A DNA stretch of 64,000 bases. Source: Mycteria americana (lineage: Eukaryota; Chordata; Aves; Ciconiiformes; Ciconiidae). The translations under genes and the position numbers were made by a program. The notes under the pieces were generated by a model, which did no database searches, was not told the DNA's origin, and was given only the letters and a program-made list of their open reading frames with translations. Of this stretch, positions 18,709 to 30,737 are shown one piece after another. Location of the stretch: contig NW_027445626.1 in NCBI RefSeq assembly GCF_035582795.1, forward strand, positions 1,550,001 through 1,614,000. The letters run 5' to 3'. The first letter of the stretch is position 1, and every line of letters begins with the position of its first letter.

Positions 18709-19674
18709 ATGTCCAATGCCAGCTCCATCACTGAATTCCTCCTCCTGGCATTTGCAGACACACGGGAGCTGCAGCTCTTGCACTTCTGGCTCTTCCTGGG
18801 CATCTACCTGGCTGCCCTCCTGGGCAACGGTCTCATCATCACCACCGTAGCCTGTGACCACCACTTCCACACCCCCATGTACTTCTTCCTCCTCAACCTC
18901 TCCCTCCTTGACCTGGGCTCCATCTCCACCACTGTCCCCAAAGCCATGGCCAATTCCCTGTGGGACACCAGGGCCATCTCCTACACAGGATGTGTTGCAC
19001 AGGTCTTTCTGTTTGTCCTTTTCATTTCAGCTGAGTATTTTCTTCTCACTGTCATGGCCTATGACCGCTACATTGCCATCTGCAAGCCCCTGCACTACAG
19101 GACCCTCGTGGGCAGCAGAGCTTGTGTCCACATGGCAGCAGCTGCCTGGGGCAGTGGTTTCCTCTATGTTCTGATGCACACTGCCAATATATTTTTAATA
19201 CCACTCTGCAAGGGCAATGCTGTGGAGCAGTTCTTCTGTGAATTTCCCCAGATCCTCAAGCTCTGCTGCTCAGATGTCTACCTCAGGGAATTTCGACTTC
19301 TTGTGTTCAGTGCTTTTGTCTTTTTGGGGTGTTTTGTTTTCATTGTGCTGTCCTATGTGCAGATCTTCAGGGCTGTGCTGAGGATCCCCTCTGAGCAGGG
19401 ACGGCACAAAGCCTTTTCCACGTGCCTCCCGCACCTGGCTGTGGTCTCTCTGTTTTTGATCACTGCCTTGTTTGCCTGCCTGAAGCCTCCCTCCATCTCC
19501 TCCCCATCCCTGAATCTAGTGGTTGCTGGTCTGTACTCGATGGTGCCTCCAGCAGTCAACCCCCTCATCTACAGCTTGAGGAACCAGGAGCTCAAGGTAG
19601 CAGTCTGGAAACTGATGACTGAATGTTTTCCAAAAACTGTAGTGTGTCCATCTTCTTCAACAGATGGCTCATAA
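18709..19674 (+). CDS. Olfactory receptor, family 14-like (intact)
   Basis: A single-exon odorant receptor of 321 aa in the class II family that birds expanded (OR14-like). It is a seven-helix G-protein-coupled receptor expected in olfactory neuron cilia. MSNASSITEF gives the N-terminal glycosylation site (NAS). LGNGLIITT is the TM1 core, PMYFFLLNLSLLDLG covers TM2, MAYDRYIAICKPLHY ends TM3, KAFSTCLPHL lies at TM6, and PPAVNPLIYSLRNQEL is TM7. The ATG at 18,709 is chosen over the in-frame ATG at 18,634 because the MSN start is the family norm and a splice acceptor lies between the two. All class-defining motifs are intact. Confidence 0.92.
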   Translation: MSNASSITEFLLLAFADTRELQLLHFWLFLGIYLAALLGNGLIITTVACDHHFHTPMYFFLLNLSLLDLGSISTTVPKAMANSLWDTRAISYTGCVAQVFLFVLFISAEYFLLTVMAYDRYIAICKPLHYRTLVGSRACVHMAAAAWGSGFLYVLMHTANIFLIPLCKGNAVEQFFCEFPQILKLCCSDVYLREFRLLVFSAFVFLGCFVFIVLSYVQIFRAVLRIPSEQGRHKAFSTCLPHLAVVSLFLITALFACLKPPSISSPSLNLVVAGLYSMVPPAVNPLIYSLRNQELKVAVWKLMTECFPKTVVCPSSSTDGS

Positions 19675-19999
19675 TGTCACTCAGTACAGGCCCAGCCTTT
19701 CTTTATTAGTTTCTGTGCTTGTCATTCTTGCTTTTTTATTTTATTGCTTTTTTCACTTGTGATCATGTTGTCCACAAAGAGATATGGACACTCCACTTCT
19801 GCTTCATTATCTACCTCACTAGTGTGACCCAGCAACTGGGTAAATAAGGAGCTATACTCCTTCTCTAATTAAACAAAATAAATGTACTTGCATTGTCTGC
19901 TCTGTCTGAGACCCAAGCAACTAAAACCGAGCCAAATGTTTTTCCTCATTGGTTCCCTCCCAAGTTAGAGGGGAAAAGAAGGACCTAAAAGCTTCCTTG

Positions 20000-20930
20000 G
20001 AGACAGGGCAATGGGGCAATCACGGAGTCCCCCCTACCTGGAAGGGAGAATGTTCCCAGCCCTTAGACAAATCTCTTCCTCCTCTCTCTCATGACCTGCA
20101 TGGTGTTTGTGCTTGGGAAAACTCTCATCATCATGCTGGTGGTGGCAAACCGGCATCTGTACACTCCCATGAGCTGCTTCTTGGGGCATTTGTCTTCCCT
20201 GGAGACCTTCTACAGATCCAGCACCCTGCCCCAGGTGATGGCCCACTTCATGACTGGGGACAGCACCATCTCTGCTCATCACTTTGTTAGTACTGTTTCC
20301 TGCACATTTGGCATGTACAGAGGGTTTACTACTGGTGACCACATCCTATGATGAGTAGCGGGCTGTGTGCCACCCCCTGCTCTCTACAAGACTCATGAAC
20401 GGGGACATCTGTCTCCAGAGGACAGCTGCACCTTGGCTAGGGGGATTTCTGGCAACTACAGTAATCATTTCAGTCATGTCCCAGAGAGAGTTCTGTGGCC
20501 CCACTGGAGTGGACCACTTCTTCTGTGAATTCACCCCATTGCTGGAGCTCTCACACAGTGACACCGTGACACTCATGCTCTTGCCTTTTAGAACCTGCTT
20601 TTTAGATCCCATCCTCCCCTTCCTGTTCACATGGGCATCCTGTGCATGCATCACAGCTGCAGTGCTGGGGCAGATCTCCCATCCAGTATGCGCAGGCAGA
20701 AGGCCTTCTCCACCTGCTCCTCTCAGCTCACTAGTGCCACTGTTTTCTATGACACCCTCATCCTTGGGTGTGTGTTGCCCAGAACAGCCGTCCTGAGAGA
20801 GTTTGGCAAAGCCCTTTTTCTACACCATCCTCAGGCCCCTGCTCAATCCCCTCATCTACAGCCCGTGGATTAGAAAGGTTGGGGGAGTGGACACTGAGAA
20901 AAACACTCAGGAAAGCTGTGAGCTGCACTG
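20000..20930 (+). pseudogene. Olfactory receptor pseudogene (10/11-like)
   Basis: Segments match the receptor at 29,778: TCMVFVLGKTLIIMLVV (TM1), TPMSCFLGHLSSLET (TM2), KAFSTCSSQL (TM6) and NPLIYSP-like text (TM7) in different frames. Several frameshifts and stops interrupt it, and DRY is lost. It is a dead copy in the same orientation as the 29.8-kb gene. Confidence 0.8.
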
Positions 20931-21124
20931 AGAGCCCATGGCAGCTGTGGGCCTGCAGGAAGAAATCACTTCTGGTTCTCTTTTGAACCAGCCCAGAGGA
21001 CCTGGACTGGCATGTGCTGTGTCCTGGGCACTCCCCTGGAAGCATGGGACATGGAGAGGCTTTTGGTGTGGGCAGAGGCAGAGAGGTAGGTGCTGGTGGA
21101 GCTGGCTGGTGTCGTCGTCAGACC

Positions 21125-21560
21125 TCTTTCCAACAAACATGTTGGAAAAGCCAGAGAGATCAGAGAGGTTCCAAGGTCCTCAGAAAAGGTCCTCAGAGAA
21201 TATCAAACCCATGTTCAAGAAGGGCAAGAAGGAGGACTGGGAGAATGACAGGCTGGTCAGCTTCCCCTCAGTCCCTGGGAAGGTGATGGGGCAAGTCCTC
21301 CTGCAGCCATCTCCAGGCACTTGAAGGACAAGAAAGAGGTTGCTGAACCCATGTGGGAGGTGAAAGAAGAGCATGTTGTGTGCCTGGACTTTTGCAGGTC
21401 CTTGGATGTGATCTCCCGTAGTCTTCTTAGAGCAGGCTGTTGGCATCTGGACTGAAGAAGTGGATGACGTCGTGGGTGGGAAGTTGGCTGGACTATCAGG
21501 AACAACTGCCATTAGTGGTACAAAGTCCTCCGAGGAGCCAGATACTAGCAGCATCCCTCA
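21125..21560 (+). mobile_element. CR1 LINE fragment
   Basis: The plus strand reads MFKKGKKEDWEN and further on HVVCLDFCRSLDVISRSLL, matching CR1 reverse-transcriptase phrases (IFKKGKKED and VVYLDFSKAFD). It is truncated at both ends. Confidence 0.7.
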
Positions 21561-22154
21561 GGAATCCGCAAAATCTCTTTAAAAAATCATCCAAAGCCTA
21601 GCAACCCTGGAAATTAAGACTTTTTCAGCTGTTACATAGCGTTCTTTTTCTGCACAGGTTTCAACTTTTTTTCTAAAATTGACATTCTGGGCTTGAGTCA
21701 GTTGTTCGCACAGAGGTGGCCATTGCATCCAAGATACCCTGGGGTAACTGAAGCACTGTGTGGGAAAGGTAACCCAGGAACCCTTCTGGTGATGAGCTGG
21801 TTTGCAGGCAGGTTATCTCTGGCAGGGTGCAGGGCATCGCCTTCCTCCAGCGCTGCTGGGTGGGCTGTGAAGAGGCTGTGAAGAGGACTTTCAAGCACAG
21901 CAGCACAATGTGTCCCCTTGGATGCTGGCTGTGAGGTCACTTCTGAGTGGTCAGCAGTGGGGAGAGAGATATTCTCAGGTCAGGAAGGTCATGCGAAAGC
22001 TGCCCCCAACAAGATGACACATTTGGGGAGGTGAGGAGGAGCCTGGGCAAGAGAAATGGGAGATTTGGGGGAGGGAAGAGAGGCTTGGCCAACAGACACA
22101 AAAGGTTTGTAGAGGTCAAATGGCTTATAGTGATGTTGCTGTGAAAACACAGAC
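21561..22154. other. Unrecognised sequence left of telomere-like block
   Basis: No gene found. One copy of the GGCTGTGAGGTCACTTCTG satellite motif occurs at about 21,928. Confidence 0.4.
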
Positions 22155-22630
22155 TGTGAAAACATTCATGTTAAGCCCTTACACTATCTCTAACCAGTAA
22201 CCTTCAGCCCTAACATGACCCCTAAATGCTACTCCTACCCCTGACAGTAATCCACTGTCACTAACCTACCTGAGGTTAGGCTATCCCTAACCTAAAACCT
22301 TACGACTAAGCGAAATCCCAAACCCATAGTCCCTTATCCTTACTCTTATCCTCTTACTCACCCTAGCCTTTAACCTTAGCATTAAGATCCTAGCCTTAAT
22401 CTTAGCCCTGAGCCCAGCCCTAAACAAAACTCTAACCCACAAAGCTCGCCCACACCTTAAACACTACCAGACACCCTCACCACACCACCAAACCTTCCCC
22501 CTAGGCCTTTGCCTAACCCTTAAGCCTGAAAGGTGAGCTCTAAACCCAAAGCCCTAACCTGAACACCTAACCCCTGAAGCCCTCTTTCCTACGCTCTGAC
22601 CCACTCATCACTGTCCCCTCTCCTCACCCT
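22155..22630 (+). repeat. Degenerate interstitial telomere-like repeat (CCCTAA)n
   Basis: Nearly the whole block is built of variants of CCCTAA: CTAACC, CCCTAAC, ACCCTTA and CCTAACCTAA, almost free of G. Perfect hexamers are few, so it is old. The C-rich strand is on plus throughout, apart from one GGTTAGG near 22,275. It lies at the midpoint between the two arms of the inverted duplication. Confidence 0.7.
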
Positions 22631-22689
22631 TACTTAAGCTGTTTGGCCCCTTGGGGCAGGGCAGGGATCGTGAGGTCTCGGAGCAGTCA

Positions 22690-22985
22690 CATGGTTCTGG
22701 AAGAGGAATGTGAGGTGACCTGTATCTGACCAGCTCATAGGCCACAAGGAGGAGATGGGTGGGAATGCTATGGTGTGGTCAGCTGTGCTTCAGGGTCTCA
22801 TGGCACAGCAGGAGGCACGTGGCTGTGAAGGTGGCTGTGAGGTCACTTCTGTCTTTGGAGTTGATAGGCCAGCAGCAGGAACATGGCTGCGAAAGGGACT
22901 GTGAGGTCACTTCTTTCGGAAGCAGCTGGTAGCTCAGGCCTCGACTCATGGCTGGAATATGTGCTTTTAGGCTCACATTTGCCAG
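22690..22985 (+). repeat. ~66-bp satellite block
   Basis: Units around TGTGAGGTCACTTCT, a GGAGTTGATAGGCCAGCAGC-like stretch and ACATGGCTGCGAA recur about every 65 bp (near 22,710, 22,840 and 22,900, with partial copies). The same family in reverse complement is seen at 52,490-52,960. Confidence 0.55.
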
Positions 22986-23111
22986 CAGCCCTGATAAGGC
23001 AGCAGAAGGCAGCTGGTTGGCACACTGATTATGAGATCCCCTCTGCTGAAGTTCCTGGGCGCTGTGCAGTTGAACATGTGTATCCATGACCCAGAGGAGG
23101 CAACTCTCACC

Positions 23112-23875
23112 ATGTTTAATGTGAACAAATGCCGGACTCTGCCCCTAGCACAAAATAATGCTGGACAAGTATAGACTGGGAGAGGAGTGGCTGGAGAGCA
23201 GCCCTGCAGCAAGGGCTCTGGGGGTGCTGGTTGACAGCAGGCTCAGTAGCAGTCAGCAGTGTGCCCTGGCAGCCAAGAGGGCAAACCGCATCCTGGGGTG
23301 CATCAGACACAGCATGGCCAGCCGGCCAAAAGAGGGGATTATCCCGCTGCATTTAGCAATGGTGCAGACTCACTGTGAGTACTGTGTGCAGTTCTGGGCC
23401 CCACAATTTAAGCAGGATGCAAGGTACTCAAATGAGTCCAGAGGAGGGCAATAAAGCTGGTGAAAGGGTGGAAGGAATGTCCTGTGAGGAGCGGCTGAGG
23501 ATGCTGGGCTTGTCTAGTTTGGAGAACAGGAGGCTGAGGGGCAACCTCCTTGCTCTCTACAGCTTCTTGAGGAGGGGAAGTGGAGAGGGAGGTGCTGATC
23601 TCTGATCCCTGGTATCCACTGACAGGCCACAGGGGAATGGTTCAAAGCTGCGCCAGGGGAGGTTTAGACTGGAGGTTAGGAAGCATTGCTTTACCAAGAG
23701 GGTGGTCAAACATTGGAACAGGCTTCCTAGAGAGGTGGTTGATGCCCCATGCATGTCACTGTTTAAAGAGGCATTTGGACAATGCCCTTAATAACATGAT
23801 TTATCTTTTGCTCAGACCTGAAGAGGTCAGGTATTTGGACTAGAAGATCATTGTAGGTCCCTTCCAACTGAACCA
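23112..23875 (+). mobile_element. CR1 LINE 3' end
   Basis: A 5'-truncated CR1 reading LGVLVDSRLSSSQQCALAAK and the CR1 3' untranslated end, including GGTCCCTTCCAACTGAACCATTCT. The CR1 3' tail normally ends in a few ATTCT-type units. Here it runs straight into a long ATTCT array. Confidence 0.85.
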
Positions 23876-24214
23876 TTCTATTCTATTCTATTCTATTCTA
23901 TTCTATTCTATTCTATTCTATTCTATTCTATTCTATTCTATTCTATTCCGTTATATTCCATTCCATTCCATTCCATTCCATTCCATTCCATTCTATTCTA
24001 TTCTATTCTATTCTATTCTATTCTATTCTATTCTATTCTATTCCATTCCATTCCATTCTATTCTATTCTATTCTATTCTATTCTATTCTATTCTAGTCTA
24101 TTCCATTCCATTCCATTCTATTCTATTCTATTCTATTCTATTCTATTCTATTCTATTCTATTCTATTCTATTCTATTCTATTCTGTTCTATTCTATTCTA
24201 TTCTATTCTATTCT
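23876..24214 (+). repeat. (ATTCT)n microsatellite grown from a CR1 tail
   Basis: About 340 bp of ATTCT units, interrupted by runs of ATTCC (about 23,955-23,990, 24,040 and 24,100). The block begins exactly at the CR1 3' end. Confidence 0.95.
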
Positions 24215-25125
24215 CTGTAGCTGTACAAGGTGGATCCCTCCAGCAGCTGGGCTCAGACACTCAGTCTCCTCAGTCGCTGCCCCTGGATACCAGCCTCCCC
24301 AGTTGCAGGCACCTGGACATACGAGCCCCTGAGGCCACAGCCCCATTCCAGGTGCTAGTACAGAACACCCCAGTCACACACACACCCCCTTCCACACACA
24401 CTCCAGTCTCTCAGGTGCTGGCACTATTGACATAGGGGCTGTCTGACCCCCTGCTCCAATTGCTGCACTCACACCCCTGTGCTCACATGTTCATGCAGAA
24501 AAGGGATTGCCTCACACAGGAAAGAGTTAGAAATTAAGTTTAATTTGAAGACAGGACAGACGGCACTGGTCGGGGTCCTCCCCTAAACTTCCATAATAAG
24601 TCTCATGCAATCCAAAAATGCTCTTCCCTGCATCCCATAATGTGTCCTATACCCCTAGGCAACAATGCCCTTAGTGCAAATGCTGATCCAGAGACCTCCT
24701 CTCAGAGACTCATCTTGATGGGTTTCACACCTGGACAACGGGGCTGATGGCTCTCCCATGGCAGCCCTGGAAGGAGCTGGGACAAGGTCTTCATTCCTCA
24801 GGAGCCTGTAATTTGGGGTCCCACCTGCCACTGTGCCTCTGTGCTCTTCTGGGTTTGTGGGGATGGGCTCTTGATGAGCTGGTGGCTCTCCTGTGATGGG
24901 TCTGGGAGCAGCTGGGGCAGGGTATTAACTGACTTACTCCTCCTGCCATTGTTAGTGCCTTCTTGGTGTGTGCAGATGAGCTTCTTCTCACTTAACCAAA
25001 AAACAATCCAACAAGAACATAAATCTCCTGAGGCTTCTGTATTTGCAGGTTACATACATATGCATTGGTGTTATTTAACATATGATAGCAGCTCATGGGA
25101 ATTGCTGTCCAGAAATGCATCATGA
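24215..25125. other. Unrecognised intergenic sequence
   Basis: A short CACACA/ACACCC stretch is seen near 24,375. No exon, RNA gene or clear repeat was recognised. Confidence 0.4.
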
Positions 25126-26068
25126 TTAGGGGAAAAGCCGTGTTGTTGCAACGGCTTCGTTCAGGGCCAGTATCACAGTCTTGTTTCTAAGACTGTAGAT
25201 GAACGGATTTAAGAATGGGTACAGGACAGTGTTCAGCAAAGCTACAATTCTGTTTGTCTCCAAGGAAACATCCTCGGAAGGACGCACATAGGGAGCAATG
25301 CAGCTCCCATATGCAATGGCCAAGGTGGTGAGATGGGAAGAACATGTAGTAAAAGCTTTTTTTCCTCCCAGAGGCTGCTGGCAGGTGTAGAATACAGAAA
25401 AGGATGCCCATGTAAAATGCCAGAGTGAAACATAGGGAACCCAGTATGAGACATGATAATAAAACAGACTCTATTTTCCACAGCAAGCTGGTGTCAGAGC
25501 AGGACAGGTTGAATAAGGGGGAGTTGTCACCAAAAAAATGGTGGATCTCGTTCGAGCCACAGAAAGTCAGCTTGTAGAGGAGGACCAGATGCTAACTCAA
25601 GACTGTGATGCCTATGACCCAAGCAGCAATGACCAGGTGGACGCAGAGCTGAAGCTTCATGATGGCAGCATAACACAAAGGCTGGCAGATGGCAACATAA
25701 CGGTCAAAGGACATGACAACAAGTAGAACCAACTCGGTACAGCCCAGGGCAAAATAGAAACAGGATTGGGCAAAGCAGCTGCTTAGTGAGATGGTTCTCC
25801 TACCAGAACCCAGGATCACAAACAATTTGATGCTTGTGGAGGATGTAAACCAGATTTCCAGGAAGGCCAGATTGCTGATGAAAAAGTACATGGGGGTTTG
25901 CAGGCGGTGATACACACACACGAGGAAAATGATGGTTGCCTTCCCCATCACTGTTGTCAGGTATAGGAGCAGAAGGACCAGAGAGATAAATAGCTGTAGT
26001 CTTTGATCAAGCCCTGAGAAACCCGCTAGGATGAACTCAGTCACTGCAGTTTCATTTTCTGCTCCCAT
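25126..26068 (-). pseudogene. Olfactory receptor pseudogene (family 6-like)
   Basis: On the minus strand a receptor begins MGAENETAVTEFILAGFSG. It keeps TPMYFFISNLAFLEIW (TM2), VMSFDRYVAICQPLCYA (TM3) and NPFIYSLRNKT (TM7). An in-frame stop follows TM4 (at about 25,592), a frameshift occurs near 25,340, and the conserved FFCD is FFGD. The rest of the chain still reads well, so loss of function looks fairly recent. The subfamily is uncertain. Confidence 0.85.
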
Positions 26069-26455
26069 GCTGAATTTCAGTTCATCCTGCTGAGACAGGA
26101 GCATGGCAAAAAACAAGTGTGATGATTTTACAGTCTGCATGAAAAGTTCTTCCTTCTCTGCTTCTTCCCTTTCTTGCAGTCTTCCTATCTAACACAAACA
26201 TAGTCCTTCAAGCAGTTCTCACACCCTGATTGTTCCGTTTGACATTTCAGTTAGAGTCCTCAGGGAATTTGTTGTCTTCTTTCTACCTTTTTCAAACACT
26301 CACAGAGGATTCTTTCTCCAGAAGAGAAGATTGTAAAGAGGCTGTTAGCTATTTCACCCCATTCCTGGGAAATTCCAAATTCACTCAGACCTCTTGCAAA
26401 CATCTGTCACACCTAAGTGCCAAACTCATCTCTTCTATTGCACAAATGCTAAACC

Positions 26456-26495
26456 ATCAAATCAAATCAAATCAAATCAAATCAAATCAAATCAA
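26456..26495 (+). repeat. (ATCAA)n microsatellite
   Basis: Eight near-perfect ATCAA units. Confidence 0.95.
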
Positions 26496-29400
26496 TCAGT
26501 ATGTTGAAAGCTATTCTTTCTGCTTTTCAGTACTTGCCTTTTTGGACGAGGAATCCCTGAGAATCTGTTCATTTCAAAAGAATGAATATCAAGGATCTCT
26601 TTTGCAATGCCCTGCTTTCTTCCACAGCTTCTTGCTCTCTGCTTCTTCAGGAAAGGGGAGGGGGTGGAATAGGGACCAAGTATAACTCGTCTTCTTTAGT
26701 ACGCTAAATAATGACCGAAATTCATCATGATCCCACACAATCTGGCACACAGACTCTCTCATCTGACATCCATCTGCACTGAAATGCACTTGTTTCCAAA
26801 CAGTTGCTCATTGCTATTACTATCCAATGTCCTGACCTAAATGGAGAGCAAGAGAAGAGTGTCTGGAAGAGGTTTGCAACCTTTCTTTGGCATGCCAGAC
26901 ATAGGTTGGGAGGAACCAGCCTCTAGCGTTTTGTCTTGTCTCCCTTGACTACAGAGGGAGCCTCGGGAAAACCAGTTCTCACAGGCACCTGCAGTGAAGT
27001 AGATGACACTCACTATTCAAGTCTCAAACCACTGATTTATTAAGCTATTATTTTTTAAATCAGAATCCACATCTAACAGAAGGCAGCACAAGAAAAAGAT
27101 ATGCAAGAAAGACTGGTGTGTTTCCCTTCATCTTTACATTTGTTTTCAGACATAGAAAGGAGCAGAGCAGATGACTCCCAGAGTAGGAGGATTCAAAATG
27201 CAAGGGGAGGAGAGGGAGGGGAGGAGATGGCGGGTTTGAAGCAGTGAAAGAAAGCTTCTCCACAGACTGTGTTGTCCCCTCAGGCTCTGTCCCAGGGCAG
27301 AATGGGTAGCACTTCCACAAGGAGTAAAATGGGATGTTCAATATAGGGCAGCACTCCATGTTTGCCTTGACATTGTAGCTTGGGGCTCAGGCTAGTCTTA
27401 GATCCCAAGTGCCTGGCTTGTTCTTTGCCTCTAGTCTGGTGTAGGGGAACCTCTGCACTGGCTTCATGTGGGAAACTTGCTGAGATTAAACCACTGGCTG
27501 TATTTGAGCAAAAGCTCAAGCTCAGTCACCTACAGCGGTAGGACTGTAGTAGATCAGTACCTGAGCTCCCTTTAGCCGCCAGCAAGTTAGGCACCTTTGC
27601 CCCTGGGAGGGGTTTGGGTTTCCTCTCTCCTCAACGGGCAGAGCCTGGCACCCCTGAGGGTGATTCATCCTGTCCCACATTGCCAGTCTCCTCAGCTTGG
27701 AAGAAATGCCTCCTTTCTCCCCACTGGCCATTCCTGGAGTCTGGAAGGAGCAGCTGTGGCACATATCTCATTGGAGTTCTGCTCCAGGAGTGTGAAGAGC
27801 TCATGGCTCCTTCCCCTGCCTCCTTTCCCCTCTTCCTAAGAGCACAGAGGTCCAGGGGAGGGCAGCTCAGGGCTTCCATCCCCACAGGGCTTCAGTTGCG
27901 CAGTGCTCACTTTCTGCGACACAAAGAGAACTCTGAGCTGCAGCAGGAACCTTCAGGAGACTCTTCTATAAACCCAGCAGGCACTGCAGAGCTGGAGACA
28001 TTCAGGTGCTGCTGAAGACTCAAAGGAAAGGTTATCACATCATGCTGGGGATTACAGGTAGGTGCTGGATTTGCTGAGGCGGGTGGGCTTAACGTGCCAG
28101 TGGCTCTTTGCACAGTGGCAACTATGAAGTGAGACCATGTGGCCTGGTACAGTCCTGTCCTGCATGTCTTCTCATTCCAGCTCACTCTTTCCTCTAGAGA
28201 CCCTCCCTGTGTCCTTGACACTGCTGAACAGAGATACCGGCAGCGTGGTTGTCACTACAGTCAGAGCTGTGGGGCATAAGCTGGTGGGCACTCACACACC
28301 TCAGTGGACGTGAAGAGGTTGGGGCAGAGTGTATGGGGCCAGTGTGCCAATACATGTCCCTTATTTTCTTAGCTCTCCGAATCTCTCTCTGTCTCTTTCT
28401 CCATCTTGCTTGTATCATAGGGATCAATCTCAATCCCTCAGCTATCTCACAGATGTCTCTCAGCCATCAACGTGGCATGTGATGTCCAGAGAGCAGTGAA
28501 TCTGAGGCACCCTGCCCAAGGAAGCACCTTCAGGAATAAGGCATCCCGGTGTAGGTTGGGTGGATCACTCAGTAAAAGGGCTCCTCCATCCCAGGAACTC
28601 TCTGGGCTGCCAAGGTGCCTGCCTTGGCCATCACCATGTCGCTGTAAAAGGTATCAAGTTTGACACGGGGAATCATCGGGACAGTGTTTTTTCTGAGCTG
28701 AGTGTTATGAAAACCCAAAGAGGAGGTGTGGGCAAAGTGCTCTCTCTTTCAGCCACAGATGTTCCCTGGGCAGGCAAGCAGGCATGTATCAGGCATTTAG
28801 TGGAACCCTGTGCTTAATTATGATCCTGCCCTGCCTCAGCCCCCACTTGCCCTCGGGACACAACTCTGTCTTTATTGCAGTGCAGAATACGGAGCCCTGA
28901 GACCTGAGATGGGAATACTGAGGTCCAGGTGCTGTGCTGCTTCAGGGAAGCAGCCCAAATGCATTCAGAAATTGAAGGAGAGGAGGAAAAGCTGTTCAGC
29001 CAGTGGTCATCACCCCTGTCCTTTTCGCCTCCTCCTCATGCAACATCGCCTTTCCTCATTTGGCTTAAACAACTCAGTTACCTCTTCTCTGGAATTCGGT
29101 TTTCCCTGTCCTTCCCTCCCAAGTTCACATCTGCTTATAAGTCTCCTGTCTAACAGACCCTTTGCAGTGCCTTCAACTACCAAGCTAGTAACTGCTGGCC
29201 ACTCTTGCTCTGTGGAAAGAGATGCACTGCCAGGGACAGAATGGGCTCATCAGAAAGCAAATGCTTCAGGGAGTTGAGACCGCTAATCCTGTTTCGTGTC
29301 CATTCTTCCTCAGTGTGAAGAAAGAGTCTATGGCACGATGCGTTCCCCTAAAGGCTTTTTTGCATGATGGGGCTTTCCTGTCTGACCCATCTTTCTGCTG

Positions 29401-29777
29401 CTGGAAAGCAGGACTTGGCTAAGGCCTGTGCTGGGTACTACTGGGAAGAACTTCAAGCGTCATCATCTAATGTGAGCAAATGAACCTTCTCTTTCATTCC
29501 ACAGAAATAGGCACCTCATTGCGGCAAATCATCGCTCTAATCAGAGGAGGTTCTTCTAAGAAGAGTAGTTTGGCCCTCTCAGAGACCCTGTTCCTGCCCT
29601 TTCACGAGGAATGGAGCCCCTAAACCAAGTGTGAATTCAGGCAGATGAGGGAAAACCTCCATGTTGTCTCTGGCAGTCGCTGCTTCCCAGTTCCTTTTTG
29701 CAACAAACACAGAAGCGCATGCCCTTCCTCAGGTTCCCTTCCTGCCAAGAGGGGAAAAGAAAGTCCTACAGTGCTTC
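26496..29777. other. Intergenic sequence upstream of an OR pseudogene
   Basis: I see no coding exon, RNA gene or clear repeat. A 5' non-coding exon of the receptor at 29,778 may lie here but cannot be pinned down. Confidence 0.4.
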
Positions 29778-30737
29778 ATGGAGAAAGAGGAATGGGACAA
29801 CCGGACATCACCAGTGGAGTTCCTCCTGCTGGCACTGCGTAATGTCCCCAAGCTTCAGATGCCTCTCTTTCTCCTCTCTCTCATCATCTACATGGGGACC
29901 ATGTTTGTTAACATCCTCATTGTTGTGCTGGTGGTGGCAGATCAGCACCTTCACACTCCCATGTTGGTCTTCCTGGGGAATTTCTCCAGTGTGGAAATGT
30001 GCTGTACCTCCAGAATGCTGCCCAGGCTGCTGGCCAGCTTCCTAAGCAGGGACAGAGCCCTTTCTGCTCAAGGCTGCATGACACAACTCTTTTTCTTTGG
30101 CAGTTTTGCAGGTACCGAGTGTTACCTGCTGGCCACCACATCCTCTGATCGGTACTTGGCCATATGTCAACCCCTGCTCTACGCAAGCCTCATGAACCGG
30201 AAACTCTGTCTCCAGCTGGTGGCTGGCTCTTGGCTAGCAGGATTACTGATGTCTACCATAGTCACCAGGCTATTTTTCAAGTCACAGTGCTGTGGTCCCA
30301 ATGCAAGTGATCATTTCTTCTGTGATTTTGCCCCATTGCTAGAGCTTGCTTGCAGTGACAGCACCGTGCTGAGACTGGTTACTTTCATCATCTGCTTTCT
30401 GGATGTAGTCTTCCCATTTGTATTCACATTGGCATCCTATATCTGCATCATAGCTGCGATCCTGAGGATCCCAGCCACCACGGGGAGGCAGAAGGCCTTC
30501 TCCACCTGCTCCTCTCACCTTATCGTGGTGACTCTTTTCTATGGTACCCTCATCGTTGTCTAGATGATTCCCAGAACAGCCTCACTGAGGCAGCTCAAGG
30601 AAGTGCTCTCCTTTTTCTACACCATCCTCATGCTCATGGTCAATCCACTCCTCTACAGCCTGCGGACCAGGGAAGTCAAGGGGGCTCTTGGAAATGCACT
30701 GAGAAAAACTGTGGCCTGCATCGAGAGCTCATACTAG
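29778..30737 (+). pseudogene. Olfactory receptor with one premature stop (10/11-like)
   Basis: A class II odorant receptor reading MEKEEWDNRTSPVEFLLLAL (glycosylation site NRT), TPMLVFLGNFSSVEM, SSDRYLAICQPLLYASLMN, FFCDFAPLLELACSD, KAFSTCSSHL and, after the stop, NPLLYSLRTREVKGAL. A TAG at 30,561-30,563 interrupts TM6/TM7; the same frame then continues for 57 codons to a TAG at 30,735. All else looks intact, so this is a very young or still segregating pseudogene. Confidence 0.85.

Noticed and set aside
23876-24214. Possible CRISPR-like or other functional direct-repeat array
   Set aside because: The units are contiguous 5-mers without spacers, in a bird genome; it is a microsatellite.
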